Shown in pieces: positions 9,059-16,790 of a stretch of DNA of 64,000 bases. The notes beneath the pieces were generated by a model that saw only the letters and a program-made list of their open reading frames with translations, made no database searches and was not told the DNA's origin. The DNA is from Bacteroidales bacterium (lineage in GTDB: Bacteria; Bacteroidota; Bacteroidia; Bacteroidales; UBA932). The stretch is from the NCBI GenBank assembly GCA_017625535.1, contig JAGAKR010000023.1, positions 147,157 to 211,156 of the forward strand. Direction: 5' to 3'. The first letter of the stretch is position 1. Each line of letters starts with the position of its first letter. The translations under genes and the position numbers were made by a program.

Positions 9059-10530
9059 AGAATTTCAGAGGTGGATTCGGTTACCCTTACGTGGTTGGAA
9101 ATCTGCAGCCCGGGGAGGCAGACAATCTTCCCGGAAGCATCGCACATCACCAGAACATTTCCCTTGTGCAGGTTCTCAAATTTTATGTCGGTAAGGTAGT
9201 CGGTAACCTTTTTGCTGCCGCGGAGCCCCAGCGGAGAAAAGCGGTCGCCCGGAGCCACAACCCTGCAGTTGAGGGGCATCTCCAGTTTTGAGGCATCCAT
9301 ATAAAGGGTAGGGCAGAGTTCCCCGGCCTCTTTGCGGGTCCTCCAGTTCTCGCGCGAAATGAGGGTGGTATCTATCTGCAGCCCACACCCATCCGCTGGC
9401 ACATTCAGATAAAATTTCAGCAGCCCCCTCTCCTTTACCGCAATTATCTCTCCGCTTCCCGACAAAAATTTCTTCGGTCCTTCCTCTTCCACAAGAGATT
9501 TGCATATATTCCCGATGATTGCCGGCACAAAACCCCATCGGGAAGCAATCTGGTATACCCAGAACTCCCACTCAGGTTCTGCCATAAGTTCCTCCAGGCA
9601 TACAGCCCCCACCAGTTGGGAGTATTCCTCCCCAATCAGGTTCATCCTTAGGTTGAGACCGCATAAAGAGTGTGAAAACCTGCTCTCCTGCAGTTCCAGG
9701 AAAGAGGGGAATTCGTGACACAAGGCTGCATATTTCTCCTCTACAGCCCTCTGGAGCACAGCCCCCGCCTGTTGGAAATGTTTTATATTGCGGTTGAAAG
9801 TTGCTATTACAGAAGGATTTATCTTCTCAAGTTGAGGAAATACCTCATTCCGTATCCTGTTGCGGGAATAATCGCTCAGCAGATTGGTGCTGTCGGTGCG
9901 GTAAGGTACCTTGAACTTGAAGGCATACTTTTCAATTTGCTGTCGGGAATAACATAAAAGGGGACGGATTATATATTGTGGGGCGGTCTGCTCCTGCTCT
10001 TCCTGCTCCTCTGATCCCTGCTGATTTTCCTCCTGCTCTTCCTCCTGCTCCTCCTGGAATTGCAGCAGCACTTTCTCCCTTATTCCGGCAATCCCCTCTA
10101 TTCCGCAGCCGCGGGTGAGGTTCAGCAGCAGGGTCTCTGCATTGTCATTTGCATTGTGGGCAATGGCCAGGAAATTGAACCCGTGCTCCTGCATAAGGGT
10201 ATAGAACCACTTGTAACGGAGGTCTCGGGCGGCCATCTCAATTGAAATCCCTTCCTGCTGTGCAAATTCTGTGGTATTGAAACTCTCCAGGTAGAGGGTA
10301 ATGTTGTGCTCTGCGCACCATTGCTCCACCATACGGGTGTCGGCATCGCTCTCCTCGCCCCGCAGATTGAAATTCACGTGGGCCACCGCAACCTGAAGGT
10401 CCAACTCGCTGTGCAGCAGGGCATCCACCATACACATTGAATCCACCCCGCCGCTCACCGCAGCAAGCACTGATGCGCCATAATCCACACCCAGCTCCTG
10501 AAGCCTCTTCTTGAACCCGTACCTGAACAT
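9040..10530 (-). CDS. tilS: tRNA(Ile)-lysidine synthetase
   Basis: A 496-residue N-type ATP pyrophosphatase with the P-loop SGGVDS at residues 26-31, followed by AHVNFNLRGEESDAD, AARDLRY and the AHNANDNAET motif. It ligates lysine to C34 of the CAU-anticodon tRNA-Ile so that AUA is decoded as isoleucine, an essential function. The C-terminal TilS domain is recognisable around RVVAPGDRFSPLGLRGSKKVTDYL (shown for location only, about residues 421-444). Residues 157-182 are almost entirely Glu and Gln, encoded by short repeats of CTCCTGCTCTTC type on the plus strand at about 9989-10070. The low-complexity insert is unusual for TilS. Confidence 0.95.
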   Translation of the reverse strand: MFRYGFKKRLQELGVDYGASVLAAVSGGVDSMCMVDALLHSELDLQVAVAHVNFNLRGEESDADTRMVEQWCAEHNITLYLESFNTTEFAQQEGISIEMAARDLRYKWFYTLMQEHGFNFLAIAHNANDNAETLLLNLTRGCGIEGIAGIREKVLLQFQEEQEEEQEENQQGSEEQEEQEQTAPQYIIRPLLCYSRQQIEKYAFKFKVPYRTDSTNLLSDYSRNRIRNEVFPQLEKINPSVIATFNRNIKHFQQAGAVLQRAVEEKYAALCHEFPSFLELQESRFSHSLCGLNLRMNLIGEEYSQLVGAVCLEELMAEPEWEFWVYQIASRWGFVPAIIGNICKSLVEEEGPKKFLSGSGEIIAVKERGLLKFYLNVPADGCGLQIDTTLISRENWRTRKEAGELCPTLYMDASKLEMPLNCRVVAPGDRFSPLGLRGSKKVTDYLTDIKFENLHKGNVLVMCDASGKIVCLPGLQISNHVRVTESTSEILQVRVL

Positions 10531-10599
10531 TCTTCCCGATAAATTTTTCTGTTTCCTTACAAATGTACAAAAAATCTTCCCAGAAATTACCTCTCATTA

Positions 10600-10680
10600 G
10601 CACCAAAAGTTGCTCCCTGTGAGTTTCGGTGCCTAAATGGGGCCTTTTCTGCACCGGAAATTTGTCGGGAGGAAGGTGCC
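10600..10680. repeat. Solitary copies of the GGTGC...GCACC hairpin repeat
   Basis: One clear hairpin runs from GGTGCC at 10628 to GCACC at 10651-10655. A partial GCACC lies at 10600 and a further GGTGCC at 10675. Spacing of the two GGTGCC starts is 47 bp, so the 51-bp phase is not kept here. TGTCGGGAGG follows the hairpin. The element sits between tilS and the permease gene, both on the minus strand. Confidence 0.75.
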
Positions 10681-10692
10681 CGGTAACCTCCT

Positions 10693-11631
10693 TTATATGA
10701 AGAACAGCGACACTCCAGCAACACTTATAACTGCTCCAATCACCTCTTTAAGGGTAACTTTCTGCCCAAAGAAGATGTGTGCAGGCCATAGGATTAATAC
10801 CGGGGTAAGTGCCATAAGGGTAGATGCTATTCCGGCCTCTGTATATTGCACTGCCATAAGGGAGAGCGACACCCCTATGAACGGGCCGGTTGTGGTGGCC
10901 CAGAATGCTGCGGTCATTCCCTTGCGGTCTTTGGCTGCCTGTACCAGTGTGCCCAATTTCTTCTGCAGTATCATTACACCAAGGAATCCTATTGCTCCGG
11001 TAACGGCCCTCATATATGTAGAGGCAAACGGTACCATTGTTGCAATCTGCTCTTCCCCTGCAGGAATTGAAGCCTCATAGTAATTCATTCCAACTTTGCT
11101 GAGCACCAGTCCTATTCCCTGTCCTATACCGGCTCCTATACCCAGAAGCACTCCCTTAACCGGCAGTTTTAGGGTAAGTTTTCCTCCCGATTCACCGCCC
11201 CCTTTATTAAGTACCGAGATGCCTATACCGGTAAGTGTTACAAGCATGCCTGCCACACCCTGCAGCTGCATCTTCTCACCAAGGATAATCCATCCGGCAA
11301 TTGCAGCGGTAGGAGGGGCCAAAGTCATAAATAATTGGCCGAAACGGGAGCCAATAATAATATATGAGTTGAACAGGCAGTAATCTCCCAGCAGATACCC
11401 TACAAATCCAGAAAGGGAGAGCCAGAACCAGGTTTTCCCATCTGCCATCAGAGGATACGGCGACCCTGTAAACCACCACAGCGTTCCTCCCAGCATAACC
11501 AGTGAGAGAAGCATCCTTATCACATTCAACTGCAGGGAGCCTATCCTTTTGCTCCCCACCTCTGCAAACAGTGCGGTGATTGTCCACGAAACCGCCACCG
11601 TCAAAGAAATTATTTCACCTAAATAACCCAT
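10693..11631 (-). CDS. EamA/DMT-family transporter
   Basis: A 312-residue membrane protein with about ten hydrophobic segments in two homologous halves, each an EamA domain. The first is roughly residues 3-140 and the second 155-312. The pattern GxxxxYxLFNSYIIIG...LAPPTAAIAGWIILGEKM ending the first half and the matching LALTPVLILWPAHIFFGQKVTLKEVIGA ending the second half is typical (shown in part). The substrate, an amino acid or other metabolite, is unknown. The start ATG at 11631 is only 15 bp from the end of a 23-bp repeat array, which must therefore lie within or overlap its promoter region. Confidence 0.85.
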   Translation of the reverse strand: MGYLGEIISLTVAVSWTITALFAEVGSKRIGSLQLNVIRMLLSLVMLGGTLWWFTGSPYPLMADGKTWFWLSLSGFVGYLLGDYCLFNSYIIIGSRFGQLFMTLAPPTAAIAGWIILGEKMQLQGVAGMLVTLTGIGISVLNKGGGESGGKLTLKLPVKGVLLGIGAGIGQGIGLVLSKVGMNYYEASIPAGEEQIATMVPFASTYMRAVTGAIGFLGVMILQKKLGTLVQAAKDRKGMTAAFWATTTGPFIGVSLSLMAVQYTEAGIASTLMALTPVLILWPAHIFFGQKVTLKEVIGAVISVAGVSLFFI

Positions 11632-11646
11632 ATCTCTGTACCTGAA

Positions 11647-11761
11647 GTCGTGTCTCGATTATACCTGTAGTCGTGTCTCGACTGTACTTGTAGTCGTGTC
11701 TCGACTGTACCTGTAGTCGTGTCTCGATTATACTTGTAGTCGTGTCTCGACTGTACCTGTT
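11647..11761. repeat. 23-bp tandem repeat array, five units (family 2)
   Basis: The core GTCGTGTCTCGA begins at 11647, 11670, 11693, 11716 and 11739, a perfect 23-bp step. The cores contain the short inverted repeat AGTCG/CGACT. Linkers alternate between CTGTACCTGT, CTGTACTTGT and TTATACCTGT or TTATACTTGT. There are no unique spacers, so this is not a CRISPR array. It fills the gap between the permease start and the 3' end of the metallophosphoesterase. The same unit occurs reversed at 15467-15560. Confidence 0.95.
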
Positions 11762-11768
11762 AAAAGTT

Positions 11769-13076
11769 TTAAAATGTGAGGTTTATCACCCACATGTCGC
11801 TGTCTGTCCCTATTCTGAATGGGGGGCCCCAGAGGGAGAGGCCGCTTGAGACAATTACGTGTGAGTTGTTCCATTTGCGCCAGCCGTGGCTCTGTTCGTA
11901 CATTCTGTCTACCAGTATGCTCATAGGCCATACCTGGCCGCGGTGGGTGTGTCCGCTGAATTGCAGGGCAATGCCAAGTGAATCCTTATGGGCAATTTCG
12001 TACGGCTGATGGTCGAGCAGAATTACCGGTATGTCATCAGCCTCGCCAGACTGACCAACCTCCCCGGTCTCTGCAACCCTGCCAGCCTTAACAGCCACAT
12101 CACCCTCATCAGCCACATCACCTTCACCAGCCTTAACAGCCACATCACCCTCACCAACCTCATCAACCCCGCCAGCCACAGCAACTTTCCCAAGAAGTTC
12201 TTCTACAGAGAGCCTTCCCCTGTTGGAACGGTCGTCACGTCCGGCAATGGCAATGCCGCAAGGGTGCATAACCACGCTGTCGCGCAACAGCACCACGGGT
12301 GTCTTCTGCAGAAAAGCCTCCACATCTGCAATGCCGCTTATATATTCGTGGTTCCCGGGAACCATATAGATTCCCCCAGGTGCCCGGAGCATCCCAAGTT
12401 CCTCCTGCATCCGCTGTTGCTCCACAGGTTTTATGCTGTTGTCAATGAGGTCTCCCGCAATGAGGATGATATCGGGAGAAAGGGAATTTATCTTTTCCAC
12501 ATACCTCTGCAGGTGCTTTTTTTGTGTTGCAAACCCCAGATGCAAATCACTTATGGCCACAATCCTCAATTTTTTTCTTCCCGATAAATCTTCTCTTCCC
12601 GACAGATTTCCATCATCCCCGGAAACCTCTCCGCATCCCAGTGCAATGTCAACCTCCTCAACTTTGGGGTTCCTGTAGTTTATGTACCCATACAGGAGCA
12701 CTCCGTAGGTAAATGCGAATGCTGCAACAAACCCGAACTCCCTGAGTGGCTGGTGCCATATGAAAATCCTAAGTATATCTACCGCAAGCAGGGCCAGCAC
12801 CATATAGAGGATAAATACCAGCCAGATTGAACCTATATTGTACATTCCTCCCTGCAGCCAGGCAGGCAAAGCGGCATCCCTGCTGAAAAGGGCAATGAAC
12901 AATGACGCGGCCGAACCCCATACAACAAGGGTGAAGAGGATTTTAACCCCTACAGAAATTCCTTTGGAACAATGAAACAGAGGGAGGAGGGCACTGATGC
13001 CCTGCCACCCTCTTATGAAGATATATACATTTCCAAGGAGGTATGCACCCAGCATACCCAAAAACATGAACCTCAT
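11769..13076 (-). CDS. Membrane-anchored metallophosphoesterase (YkuE/YaeI-like)
   Basis: A 435-residue protein with four or five N-terminal membrane helices (about residues 1-150) and a calcineurin-like phosphoesterase domain. The metal-binding motifs are visible: ISDLHLG, GDLIDN, PGNHEY and FSGHTHRGQVWP. Relatives hydrolyse phosphate esters including lipid intermediates such as UDP-diacylglucosamine; the substrate here is unknown. Between GNHEY and GHTH there is a repetitive acidic insert (EGDVAVKAG repeated) from a 45-bp tandem duplication. It is the last gene of a four-gene minus-strand operon, 1 bp after the nitroreductase gene. Confidence 0.85.
   Translation of the reverse strand: MRFMFLGMLGAYLLGNVYIFIRGWQGISALLPLFHCSKGISVGVKILFTLVVWGSAASLFIALFSRDAALPAWLQGGMYNIGSIWLVFILYMVLALLAVDILRIFIWHQPLREFGFVAAFAFTYGVLLYGYINYRNPKVEEVDIALGCGEVSGDDGNLSGREDLSGRKKLRIVAISDLHLGFATQKKHLQRYVEKINSLSPDIILIAGDLIDNSIKPVEQQRMQEELGMLRAPGGIYMVPGNHEYISGIADVEAFLQKTPVVLLRDSVVMHPCGIAIAGRDDRSNRGRLSVEELLGKVAVAGGVDEVGEGDVAVKAGEGDVADEGDVAVKAGRVAETGEVGQSGEADDIPVILLDHQPYEIAHKDSLGIALQFSGHTHRGQVWPMSILVDRMYEQSHGWRKWNNSHVIVSSGLSLWGPPFRIGTDSDMWVINLTF
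12082..12171. repeat. In-frame 45-bp tandem repeat inside the metallophosphoesterase gene
   Basis: CCAGCCTTAACAGCCACATC recurs at 12082 and 12127, a step of 45 bp or 15 codons, with further partial copies of CAGCCACATCACC within the unit. It encodes the repeated EGDVAVKAG/EGDVADEG stretch. The step keeps the frame, so copy-number change would lengthen or shorten the insert without breaking the protein. Confidence 0.85.
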
Positions 13077-13077
13077 T

Positions 13078-13710
13078 TTATTCTGCCGGGTATCCTACCG
13101 GATGGTAAATGAGTGGAACCATAGTTTCAGGCAGCAGGAGAGCCTCCTGAACAGCCTTGTTGTCCATACCTGGAGCGCAGGCTACTGTTGCCATATTGTT
13201 GGCAGCACAGTAGATATAGATGTTCTGAGATACATACCCTGCATCCATTGCACCATATTTGGCTGCTGCCTCTGGACTGAATCTTGCAAATTTGCTGTAA
13301 TCAGAGCAAAGCAGCACAACAGGGTTGGTAAGGGCAAATTTGTTGAAACTTGCAATTATAGGGCGCACATCGGTGCCGCTTATCTTCTCCAGTTCCTCTG
13401 TCTGTGGCTTGTAAAGGTATGTCCCGTCCTCTTTGCACACATACATTACAATGTCCTGTGCATTTACCGCCGATGGGGCTGTACGCCTGCCATCCTCTCG
13501 GTTTATTCCGTTTGCAGCCCAAAGGATATCCAGCATAACATCGTCAGTTACAGGCTTGTCCTCCGCAAATTTCCTTATCGATTTCCTTGCATTGAGGATT
13601 TCTCTAAGGATTTCCCCTTTATTTGGGGCCGGTGCAGTTTCATTCTGTGCTTTAGGTGCACATCCCGACATTACGGCAGCGATAATTATCGGGATTATGA
13701 TTCTTTTCAT
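13078..13710 (-). CDS. Nitroreductase-family lipoprotein
   Basis: A 210-residue protein with a lipobox M-S-G-C (Cys17), so it is probably anchored to a membrane outside the cytoplasm, which is unusual for this normally cytoplasmic FMN-dependent fold. The nitroreductase signature is present: the ARKSIRKF start motif near residue 43, DILWAANGINR, the APSAVNAQD segment, and a C-terminal GYVSQNIYIYCAANNM helix. It may carry out an FMN-dependent reduction, but neither substrate nor cofactor is certain. It lies 1 bp from the metallophosphoesterase gene and 21 bp from the TlpA-like gene, suggesting an envelope redox operon. Confidence 0.8.
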   Translation of the reverse strand: MKRIIIPIIIAAVMSGCAPKAQNETAPAPNKGEILREILNARKSIRKFAEDKPVTDDVMLDILWAANGINREDGRRTAPSAVNAQDIVMYVCKEDGTYLYKPQTEELEKISGTDVRPIIASFNKFALTNPVVLLCSDYSKFARFSPEAAAKYGAMDAGYVSQNIYIYCAANNMATVACAPGMDNKAVQEALLLPETMVPLIYHPVGYPAE

Positions 13711-13731
13711 AATTGTTTCTGTTTTTTAATG

Positions 13732-14247
13732 CTATTTGAGAGCCTTCTCAATTGTCTCCATCATTACTTTGAACTCCTCTGGGGTGTAGCCTATTGCAGA
13801 CCATATGAGTTTTCCCTCTTTGTTGTAGAGGTATGAGCGTGGAATTGTCTGGTCTGCGAATTTTGAGAAAATCTCGCGTTTTGGATCGGGATACAGAGGG
13901 AATTCAAATCCTTTTTTCTCGTTGTATTTTGTAAGGTCTGCATCTGTGTGCTCGCGGCCTATTACAAGCATTTTGAAGTTCTTGTTGTTCTTGTATTTTG
14001 GCCAAAGGGTGGCCTTTACCTCTGCAAGTTCCTTCTGGCAAGGTGGGCACCAGGTGGCAAAAAGGTTTATGAGAACAACTTTTCCCTTTAGGTCTGCAGG
14101 GGTTATGTTGCCGTTCACTTCAGATTTGATGTTTATCTCAGGCATAGCCGATCCAAGTTTCAGATCTTCCCTCTGAGGTTTCTGGTCTTGTGCAAAAAGG
14201 GTAACTGCAAGGCAGAACATTGCCAGCAAACAAACTAATTTTTTCAT
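13732..14247 (-). CDS. TlpA/ResA-like periplasmic thioredoxin
   Basis: A 171-residue protein with a cleavable signal peptide (to about residue 20) and a thioredoxin fold. The active site is W-C-P-P-C at residues 66-70 within LINLFATWCPPC, and the cis-proline region is QTIPRSYL. It would reduce or relay electrons to envelope proteins. The start ATG at 14247 is preferred because the upstream TTG extension would precede the signal peptide. It is the second gene of the operon, 51 bp after the GH18 gene. Confidence 0.9.
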   Translation of the reverse strand: MKKLVCLLAMFCLAVTLFAQDQKPQREDLKLGSAMPEINIKSEVNGNITPADLKGKVVLINLFATWCPPCQKELAEVKATLWPKYKNNKNFKMLVIGREHTDADLTKYNEKKGFEFPLYPDPKREIFSKFADQTIPRSYLYNKEGKLIWSAIGYTPEEFKVMMETIEKALK

Positions 14248-14298
14248 AACGGTCTGTATTAAATGTTTTTCCAAATATACAATTTTTTTCAGAAGTTC

Positions 14299-15441
14299 CT
14301 ACTTATATCCCATTACCCCGTCCCAGACGGCGCGGCGGAGGGTGAAATTGGCATCATCACTGTCATTTTCCCAGTACATGAGCCCGTACATCCCTTTGCC
14401 CAGGGCCCATTCTGCCTTTATCTTTATGCTGCGGGGGTTGTCATAGTAACAATAGCGGCTGTTGCCGTAGGTTACGTATGGCACATTGGCTGCCGCATCC
14501 CAGTTCTCAATGGTGTATCCCTGGCCCAACTGTTTTATAGTCTTGTAACTGAGGGCTCCAGGAGATCCGGAGAATGATACCCTGCCGTAGAAAGGGATTC
14601 CAAGGACAAGTTTGGATGGTGTTGCTCCTGCCGCCACATAGGCATTCCAGGTTCTGGTTATGTCCCAATATGCTGATGGACAACTGAGTGCATTGTGCGG
14701 GTCTCCGGCATCATCCATATCGTAAGTCATAAGGTTCACATAATCTACAATGGGGTCCAGTTCCTTTATGTCTATGTACCTGAATCCTCCGCTCACATTC
14801 TGCTTGTCCATTACATAGCCTGCGTAGGTGAGCAGATATTCCTTGCCAAGAGTCTCGCGCAACTGTTTCATAAGGAGGATATGGTTCTGGGTATCCACAG
14901 CCTTGTCTACTGCCTGGCCGCTCCAACTCAGACCGGGAAATTCCCAGTCGAGGTCTATGCCGTCCAATCCGTATTTCTGGCAATATGCTTTACACTCCTC
15001 TGCAAATGCCTTCCTCATCTCCTCACTTTTGGCCAGTACCGAGAATCCGTCCCCTTTGCCTGTGTTGTCTGAATTGGAGACATTGTTGGTAAAAGAGAGG
15101 AGTATCTTCAGTTTTGGATTCTGTTTTTTTAGCGCCAATACGCTCTCAAACCTCTCCATTTTTCCTTGTGGCTTGAATCCCAGATACTTTCCGTTGCGCA
15201 TATAAAGTTCGGCAAAAGCATAGTTGATATGTGTGCAAAGCTGCGGATTGGGCAGGGTGGTGCCGTAATATGTTACATATGCTATCACTGCCCGCCCTTC
15301 CACCAGCGGTGAAGGTGTATAAGGCCCCTGTGGAACCTCCGGCTGCGGCTTCTGCTCCTCCTGCGGCGGATCAATTACAGAATCCTTTGAACATCCCGCC
15401 AGTAGCAATGCAAAAATTACTAATGTAAAAATCCTTTTCAT
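14299..15441 (-). CDS. GH18-family lipoprotein (chitinase / endo-beta-N-acetylglucosaminidase-like)
   Basis: A 380-residue lipoprotein with lipobox L-A-G-C (Cys17), a Pro/Gln/Glu-rich linker (20-45) and a GH18 barrel. The catalytic D-x-x-D-x-D-x-E motif is complete: DGIDLDWE, Asp160 to Glu167 with Glu167 as acid/base. Other landmarks are the strand ILLSFT, YVNLMTYD and LGIPFYGR. It would cleave beta-1,4-linked GlcNAc chains of chitin, peptidoglycan or N-glycan cores at the cell surface. The start ATG at 15441 heads the operon and lies 25 bp from a 23-bp repeat array. Confidence 0.9.
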   Translation of the reverse strand: MKRIFTLVIFALLLAGCSKDSVIDPPQEEQKPQPEVPQGPYTPSPLVEGRAVIAYVTYYGTTLPNPQLCTHINYAFAELYMRNGKYLGFKPQGKMERFESVLALKKQNPKLKILLSFTNNVSNSDNTGKGDGFSVLAKSEEMRKAFAEECKAYCQKYGLDGIDLDWEFPGLSWSGQAVDKAVDTQNHILLMKQLRETLGKEYLLTYAGYVMDKQNVSGGFRYIDIKELDPIVDYVNLMTYDMDDAGDPHNALSCPSAYWDITRTWNAYVAAGATPSKLVLGIPFYGRVSFSGSPGALSYKTIKQLGQGYTIENWDAAANVPYVTYGNSRYCYYDNPRSIKIKAEWALGKGMYGLMYWENDSDDANFTLRRAVWDGVMGYK

Positions 15442-15466
15442 TTTAATTATCAAGGGGTTAAGGTGT

Positions 15467-15560
15467 AAGTCGTGACACGGGTACAAGTACAGTCGTGACA
15501 CGACTACAAGTATAATCGAGACACGACTACAAGTCTAATCGTGACACGGGTTCACGGCGA
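15467..15560. repeat. 23-bp repeat array, four units, inverted relative to the 11.7-kb array (family 2)
   Basis: Cores begin at 15469 (GTCGTGACACGG), 15492 (GTCGTGACACGA), 15515 (ATCGAGACACGA) and 15538 (ATCGTGACACGG), each 23 bp apart. Read on the minus strand the linkers are GTACTTGT, TATACTTGT and similar, the same as in the array at 11647-11761. The array occupies most of the 126 bp between the tRNA-Lys terminator and the GH18 start. The operon's promoter must therefore lie within or against it. On the minus strand linkers such as TATACTTG are one mismatch from the TAnnTTTG -7 box. Confidence 0.92.
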
Positions 15561-15567
15561 ATATATG

Positions 15568-15599
15568 AAAAAAAGGCTTCCGTTTCCGAAAGCCTTTTT
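15568..15599 (-). terminator. Intrinsic terminator of tRNA-Lys
   Basis: AAGGCTT and AAGCCTT arms surround TCCGTTTCCG, and A-rich and T-rich tracts flank the stem on both sides. It can therefore stop transcription in either direction. It begins 3 bp past the tRNA 3' end. Confidence 0.85.
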
Positions 15600-15601
15600 C
15601 G

Positions 15602-15674
15602 TGATCCGTCTGGGGCTCGAACCCAGGACCCCAACATTAAAAGTGTTGTGCTCTACCTGCTGAGCTAACGAATC
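15602..15674 (-). tRNA. tRNA-Lys (anticodon TTT)
   Basis: The reverse strand gives acceptor GATTCGT/ACGGATC, a D-arm with AGCTCAGCAGGTAGAGC, anticodon loop CTTTTAA (anticodon TTT) and a T-arm with GGTTCGAGCC. CCA is not encoded. Length 73 nt. Confidence 0.95.
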
Positions 15675-15773
15675 ATCCCGTTTTGGGACTGCAAATATAG
15701 AGATAATTTGACAAACTCCAAAATTATTTGTTCAAATAGATAAAATTTAAAGATATTTCCTAAATTTGAACCT

Positions 15774-16688
15774 ATGGAAAGTTTGTTCAAAAGCGGTTTC
15801 AGAAGTTTCCTGGAATCCTCATACATAGACTTTATTGAGTACGGCAACTCATTCATTTTCACAGACTACGATTTCTCGGTAGAACTCGTTCCCGCTTCTT
15901 TTTCAACAACCCTACAGGCGGAAAACTACGAGGAACTCGGGCCCCGGGTTTCGGGGAAGTCGGGGACCGACTTCCAGTCGGATTTGGAAAAGGAGAGGAT
16001 TTTTTTATACGAAGACCGGTGGTGGACGCAGAGGCAGATGGTACAGGAGAGAATTCTGGCGCGGCTTGAGAGGTTCAGGAGCATTTTTGCCCGCAAGTGC
16101 AGGGTGCTTACCGGGAGGGGGAATCCGCAGTTGGGTGAGTTGGTGAGGGAGTTCCTGCAGAAACATCACAGTTATTCAAGTGCAAAGTGCCGATACAGGT
16201 ATGCGCTTGAGTATGAGGGAGAGATTGTGGCAGTGGCAACCTTTTCTGAGGGAAGGCCAATGGTAAGGAAGATGGATACTCCGTTGCAGAATGTTCCCAA
16301 AGATGAACAGGAGAATGCAAACATTGTAATTTTTGATTCGTATGAGTGGGTCCGCTATGCTTCGCTCCCCGGAATAAGGGTTGTGGGAGGTATGGGGCGT
16401 CTTTTGAATACTTTCATTGAGGAGCGTTTTACCAGAATTGAGCCTGGTACCCCGCTGGAGATTATGACCTATTCCGATACGGAGTGGGGGAGCGGGGATG
16501 TGTACACAAAATTGGGTTTCCAGTTTGCAGGGGAGCGCCCCCCTGTGGAGTACCATGTGCACAAAAAGACATTTGTCCGTTACCAGCAGAGGCTCTACGA
16601 AAAAGAGCTCCAGAACGGAGCTCTTCCCGACGAATTTTATACAATTTACAATCAGGGCAGCAGAAAATTCCTGCTGCAAATCATCTGA
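15774..16688 (+). CDS. Conserved protein with Mom/Hef-like (GNAT-fold) domain
   Basis: A 304-residue cytoplasmic protein. Residues 145-275 follow the pattern of the Mom/Hef-like acyltransferase-fold proteins known from phages. The landmarks are AKCRYRYALEYEGEIVAVATF, then an E-W-V-R-Y-A segment, VVGGMGRLLNTF, and MTYSDTEWGSGDVYTKLGF (each shown in part). In that family the fold acts on DNA bases or has no known substrate. The first 130 residues, with an aromatic FTDYDFSVE strand, are not recognised. TAAATTTG at 15761-15768 just before the ATG resembles a -7 box but is too close to the start for a normal leader. The function is unknown. Confidence 0.6.
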   Translation: MESLFKSGFRSFLESSYIDFIEYGNSFIFTDYDFSVELVPASFSTTLQAENYEELGPRVSGKSGTDFQSDLEKERIFLYEDRWWTQRQMVQERILARLERFRSIFARKCRVLTGRGNPQLGELVREFLQKHHSYSSAKCRYRYALEYEGEIVAVATFSEGRPMVRKMDTPLQNVPKDEQENANIVIFDSYEWVRYASLPGIRVVGGMGRLLNTFIEERFTRIEPGTPLEIMTYSDTEWGSGDVYTKLGFQFAGERPPVEYHVHKKTFVRYQQRLYEKELQNGALPDEFYTIYNQGSRKFLLQII

Positions 16689-16693
16689 TTCCC

Positions 16694-16785
16694 TGCACCG
16701 AAAAGTTGCTTTCCCGGCATCCCGGCGCCAAAAAGTGTGTCTTTCTGCACCAAAAGTGGTCTTCCGGGAAGTCCGGTGCCAGAAT
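16694..16785. repeat. Two units of the 51-bp hairpin-repeat family
   Basis: GGCGCC at 16724 and GGTGCC at 16775 are 51 bp apart, and GCACC ends lie at 16694 and 16747. Linkers contain TCCCGGCATCCC and TTCCGGGAAGTCC. The element lies between two convergent genes (the Mom-like gene and clpC). Confidence 0.8.
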
Positions 16786-16790
16786 GGGAC

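Noticed and set aside
11640-11765. Possible CRISPR array
   Set aside because: Units repeat without unique spacers, the period is 23 bp, and no cas genes are present.
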